Source: Acidobacteriota bacterium
Lineage (GTDB): Bacteria > Acidobacteriota > Terriglobia > Acidiferrales > UBA7541
DNA length: 35,692 nucleotides
Assembly (NCBI GenBank): GCA_013287135.1
Contig: JABDEK010000026.1
Span: 10,716-46,407 of the forward strand
Direction of reading: 5' to 3'
The notes beneath the pieces are model-generated. The model was given only the letters and a program-made list of their open reading frames with translations, made no database searches and was not told the origin of the DNA. Below are positions 34,059 to 35,692 of the stretch, piece after piece (position 1 is the stretch's first letter; each line of letters starts with the position of its first letter). Made by a program: the position numbers and the translations under genes.

Positions 34059-35579
34059 TCACTGCGTCACCAGCGCGTCGAATACACCTGTCTCCACGCG
34101 GCCTGCGCGCTTGATTTGAACGAACATCCGGTAATTGCCCGGCTTTGGAAATCCGTACGGGAACGATACTTCCGGCGAAATTTTATCCGTGGGCATTTGC
34201 ATGTCCATGGTCGCGGAGCCATTTCCGTGGGCAGATGCAGCAGAATTTTTCTGCGCTAGCTCTAGCGCGGCCATCGCTACGGATCCGTTCGGATGTATGT
34301 GCGCGAATACGGAACGGTCCGTGCGGATAATTTCCGCGTGGCCGGCCATGCCCATGTACGGTTCCACATCGTTGGCGGGCTTGCCCTGCGAATCTTCGAG
34401 GCGGAAGCGCAGCCACACAAAATGATTCGCCGAAAGCGGAATCGGGCCTCGCTCCCACACCATGCGGCTACCGTCAGGAAGAACTTCAACATCGCCTTTC
34501 TCTGTCACCGGCGCACTCGCCCGCAATGCACTCTCGTAAACCGTAAGCGGCGGAGCGCTGGCGTCGGAATTATCGCCCGTCAAAGGTACGCCGGGAATAT
34601 CCGGCAGATCAATCTCGGCGACCATGGTGTCGGGGAATCCGGACTCGCGAACAATGTCAGCATAGAGCTGGTAATGGCCAATGGGGACATGCGGCAAGTC
34701 CACGGAGAAAGTATTGGGCGAACCCGGCACTAACTCCGGATGCAAGTGGTAGAAGCGGTCCATTTGCGGGACGCGAATCAAGAAGAGATGCATCAAGTGG
34801 CCGTGGTCGGGGATAAGCTTGGTCATCACCGTCTCAGGACGATTGCTGTGCCACGAAGAATCGCCCATGCGCAAAACCATCTTTCCGCCAGCTTCCAGGG
34901 AAACATTTAGCGGCGGCGTCTTGTAAATCATAGCCAGGGCTTTCGCGCGCGCCTCCGAGTTCCACCACATATTGCCGAAGAACAAAATTCCGAGGACGAT
35001 GACGACCGTTCCAGCCATTACCCAGCGGCCTCTGCGTTTTTGATTCGGCTCGGGATCTTGGCCGGGCTCAAGCGTTCCTTCGCGACGCGCGGCGCCAAGA
35101 ATAGAAACGATGGCCAAGAACAAAAGCGTCATCAGCGCGAAGAGCAGAAGGCCCAAAGATTTCTGCATGGGCAGCGTGTTGCGTGCAGCCGCCGGAACGG
35201 GGATAGCAACTTCTCCCGCGCCTTGCGCGCCGTTCGCCTGTACGCGCACTTGCCAGGAGCCGGATTCCATCAGCCAAATTTTTCCGGAGAAAAATTGCGG
35301 ATCTTCTTTGGACTGCGCGAGCGGATCGGGCGGAGGTGGGTATTTCGAGCCGGCGCCGACGATGTAGAGCGGCACCACGGAGATGCTCGAGACGCCCGGG
35401 TCGGAGCTGCGAATTTCGACGAAGGCTACTCCGGGGATCATTGCCGGAGTGCGTATGGTTACGGCGAGGTGGTAGGGGCCGGCGAGGCCCTGGAAATAGA
35501 CGTCCGGGCTGCCGAAGTGGGCCCAACAGGGCGCCAGCGCGAAAAAAAGAACGGTCAGCGTTGCAATCCAACGGCGCAT
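34059..35579 (-). CDS. Membrane-anchored periplasmic protein with FixH/YtkA-like segments
   Basis: A 506-residue protein: signal peptide (1-20, ending PCWA), a periplasmic beta-sandwich (about 21-130), a membrane helix (141-163), a cytoplasmic loop, a second helix (187-206), and a large periplasmic part. The latter contains His-rich stretches (PDHGHLMHLFLIRVPQMDRF, then YHLHPE) and near the end MGMAGHAEIIRTDRSVFAHI, with His and Met that could bind copper. The segments resemble YtkA/FixH-like domains that occur near cytochrome-oxidase or copper genes. ATG 35579 has GGAG five bases upstream. It probably shares an operon with the gene ending at 35612. The function is not known, and metal binding is inferred. 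Confidence 0.7.
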   Translation of the reverse strand: MRRWIATLTVLFFALAPCWAHFGSPDVYFQGLAGPYHLAVTIRTPAMIPGVAFVEIRSSDPGVSSISVVPLYIVGAGSKYPPPPDPLAQSKEDPQFFSGKIWLMESGSWQVRVQANGAQGAGEVAIPVPAAARNTLPMQKSLGLLLFALMTLLFLAIVSILGAARREGTLEPGQDPEPNQKRRGRWVMAGTVVIVLGILFFGNMWWNSEARAKALAMIYKTPPLNVSLEAGGKMVLRMGDSSWHSNRPETVMTKLIPDHGHLMHLFLIRVPQMDRFYHLHPELVPGSPNTFSVDLPHVPIGHYQLYADIVRESGFPDTMVAEIDLPDIPGVPLTGDNSDASAPPLTVYESALRASAPVTEKGDVEVLPDGSRMVWERGPIPLSANHFVWLRFRLEDSQGKPANDVEPYMGMAGHAEIIRTDRSVFAHIHPNGSVAMAALELAQKNSAASAHGNGSATMDMQMPTDKISPEVSFPYGFPKPGNYRMFVQIKRAGRVETGVFDALVTQ

Positions 35580-35611
35580 TCACTCTCCAAATTTTAAATT
35601 TGCGATGCGTT

Positions 35612-35692
35612 TTACCGGCGGAGACGACGCAACGCGTCACCACCCGCCAGGCCTATGCGCGACGAAAGGATGGCGATGCAGAAAGCGATTGC
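35612..35692 (-). CDS. C-terminal end of an upstream gene (partial)
   Basis: The minus frame is open from the right edge to TAA 35614-35612 and gives 26 residues, AIAFCIAILSSRIGLAGGDA followed by LRRLRR. A hydrophobic segment followed by a basic tail fits the end of a membrane protein. It stops 32 nt before the next start on the same strand. Too short to name; it could also be chance. Confidence 0.35.
   Translation of the reverse strand, partial: AIAFCIAILSSRIGLAGGDALRRLRR

Overview
The window looks like a chromosomal segment of a soil-type Acidobacteriota (class Terriglobia is my best guess). Signs of this are two secreted von Willebrand factor A proteins of the acidobacterial type, a large putative-Ig lipoprotein, an HpnI-like hopanoid glycosyltransferase, a small outer-membrane beta-barrel and a high-GC gene style. 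This is inferred from gene content only; there is no rRNA, tRNA or marker gene here. I see no insertion sequence, integrase, CRISPR array or prophage.

Layout. 1-3147 (+): sulfate assimilation and siroheme: the end of a sulfite/nitrite reductase, then a cysteine-rich leader peptide (900-971) with mutually exclusive antiterminator and terminator, then cysH, a siroheme-synthase dehydrogenase/chelatase and cobA. 3181-7038 (-): threonine branch in the order lysC, thrC, thrB. 7214-12732: a LysR regulator divergent from a complete gltB. 12733-17700: a GAF-domain remnant, two half-size drug/metabolite-type membrane proteins, and a converging lipid-glycosylation set in which hpnI carries a frameshift and a sqdB-like gene has lost its middle, while the ArnT-like gene is intact. 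18520-25375: envelope and secreted proteins (Met/His-rich membrane protein, two VWFA proteins, amidohydrolase, KPAKQE-repeat protein) and a Crp/Fnr regulator. 25380-28700 (-): remnant of a spermidine-dehydrogenase-like oxidoreductase and a 901-residue Ig-like lipoprotein. 29025-32052: a PilZ gene converging on a metB/aspartokinase pair that sits behind a SAM-I riboswitch. 32343-35692: outer-membrane protein, short-chain dehydrogenase, a membrane-anchored periplasmic protein and the tail of a further gene.

How it fits together. Two RNA-based switches seem to sense the sulfur amino acids: ribosome stalling at Cys codons ahead of cysH, and a SAM aptamer ahead of the aspartokinase/metB operon. 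There are two aspartokinases: one full length with ACT domains in the threonine operon, and one reduced to the catalytic domain behind the SAM aptamer. The most interesting item is the Cys attenuator, whose peptide, antiterminator and terminator can all be read directly from the sequence.
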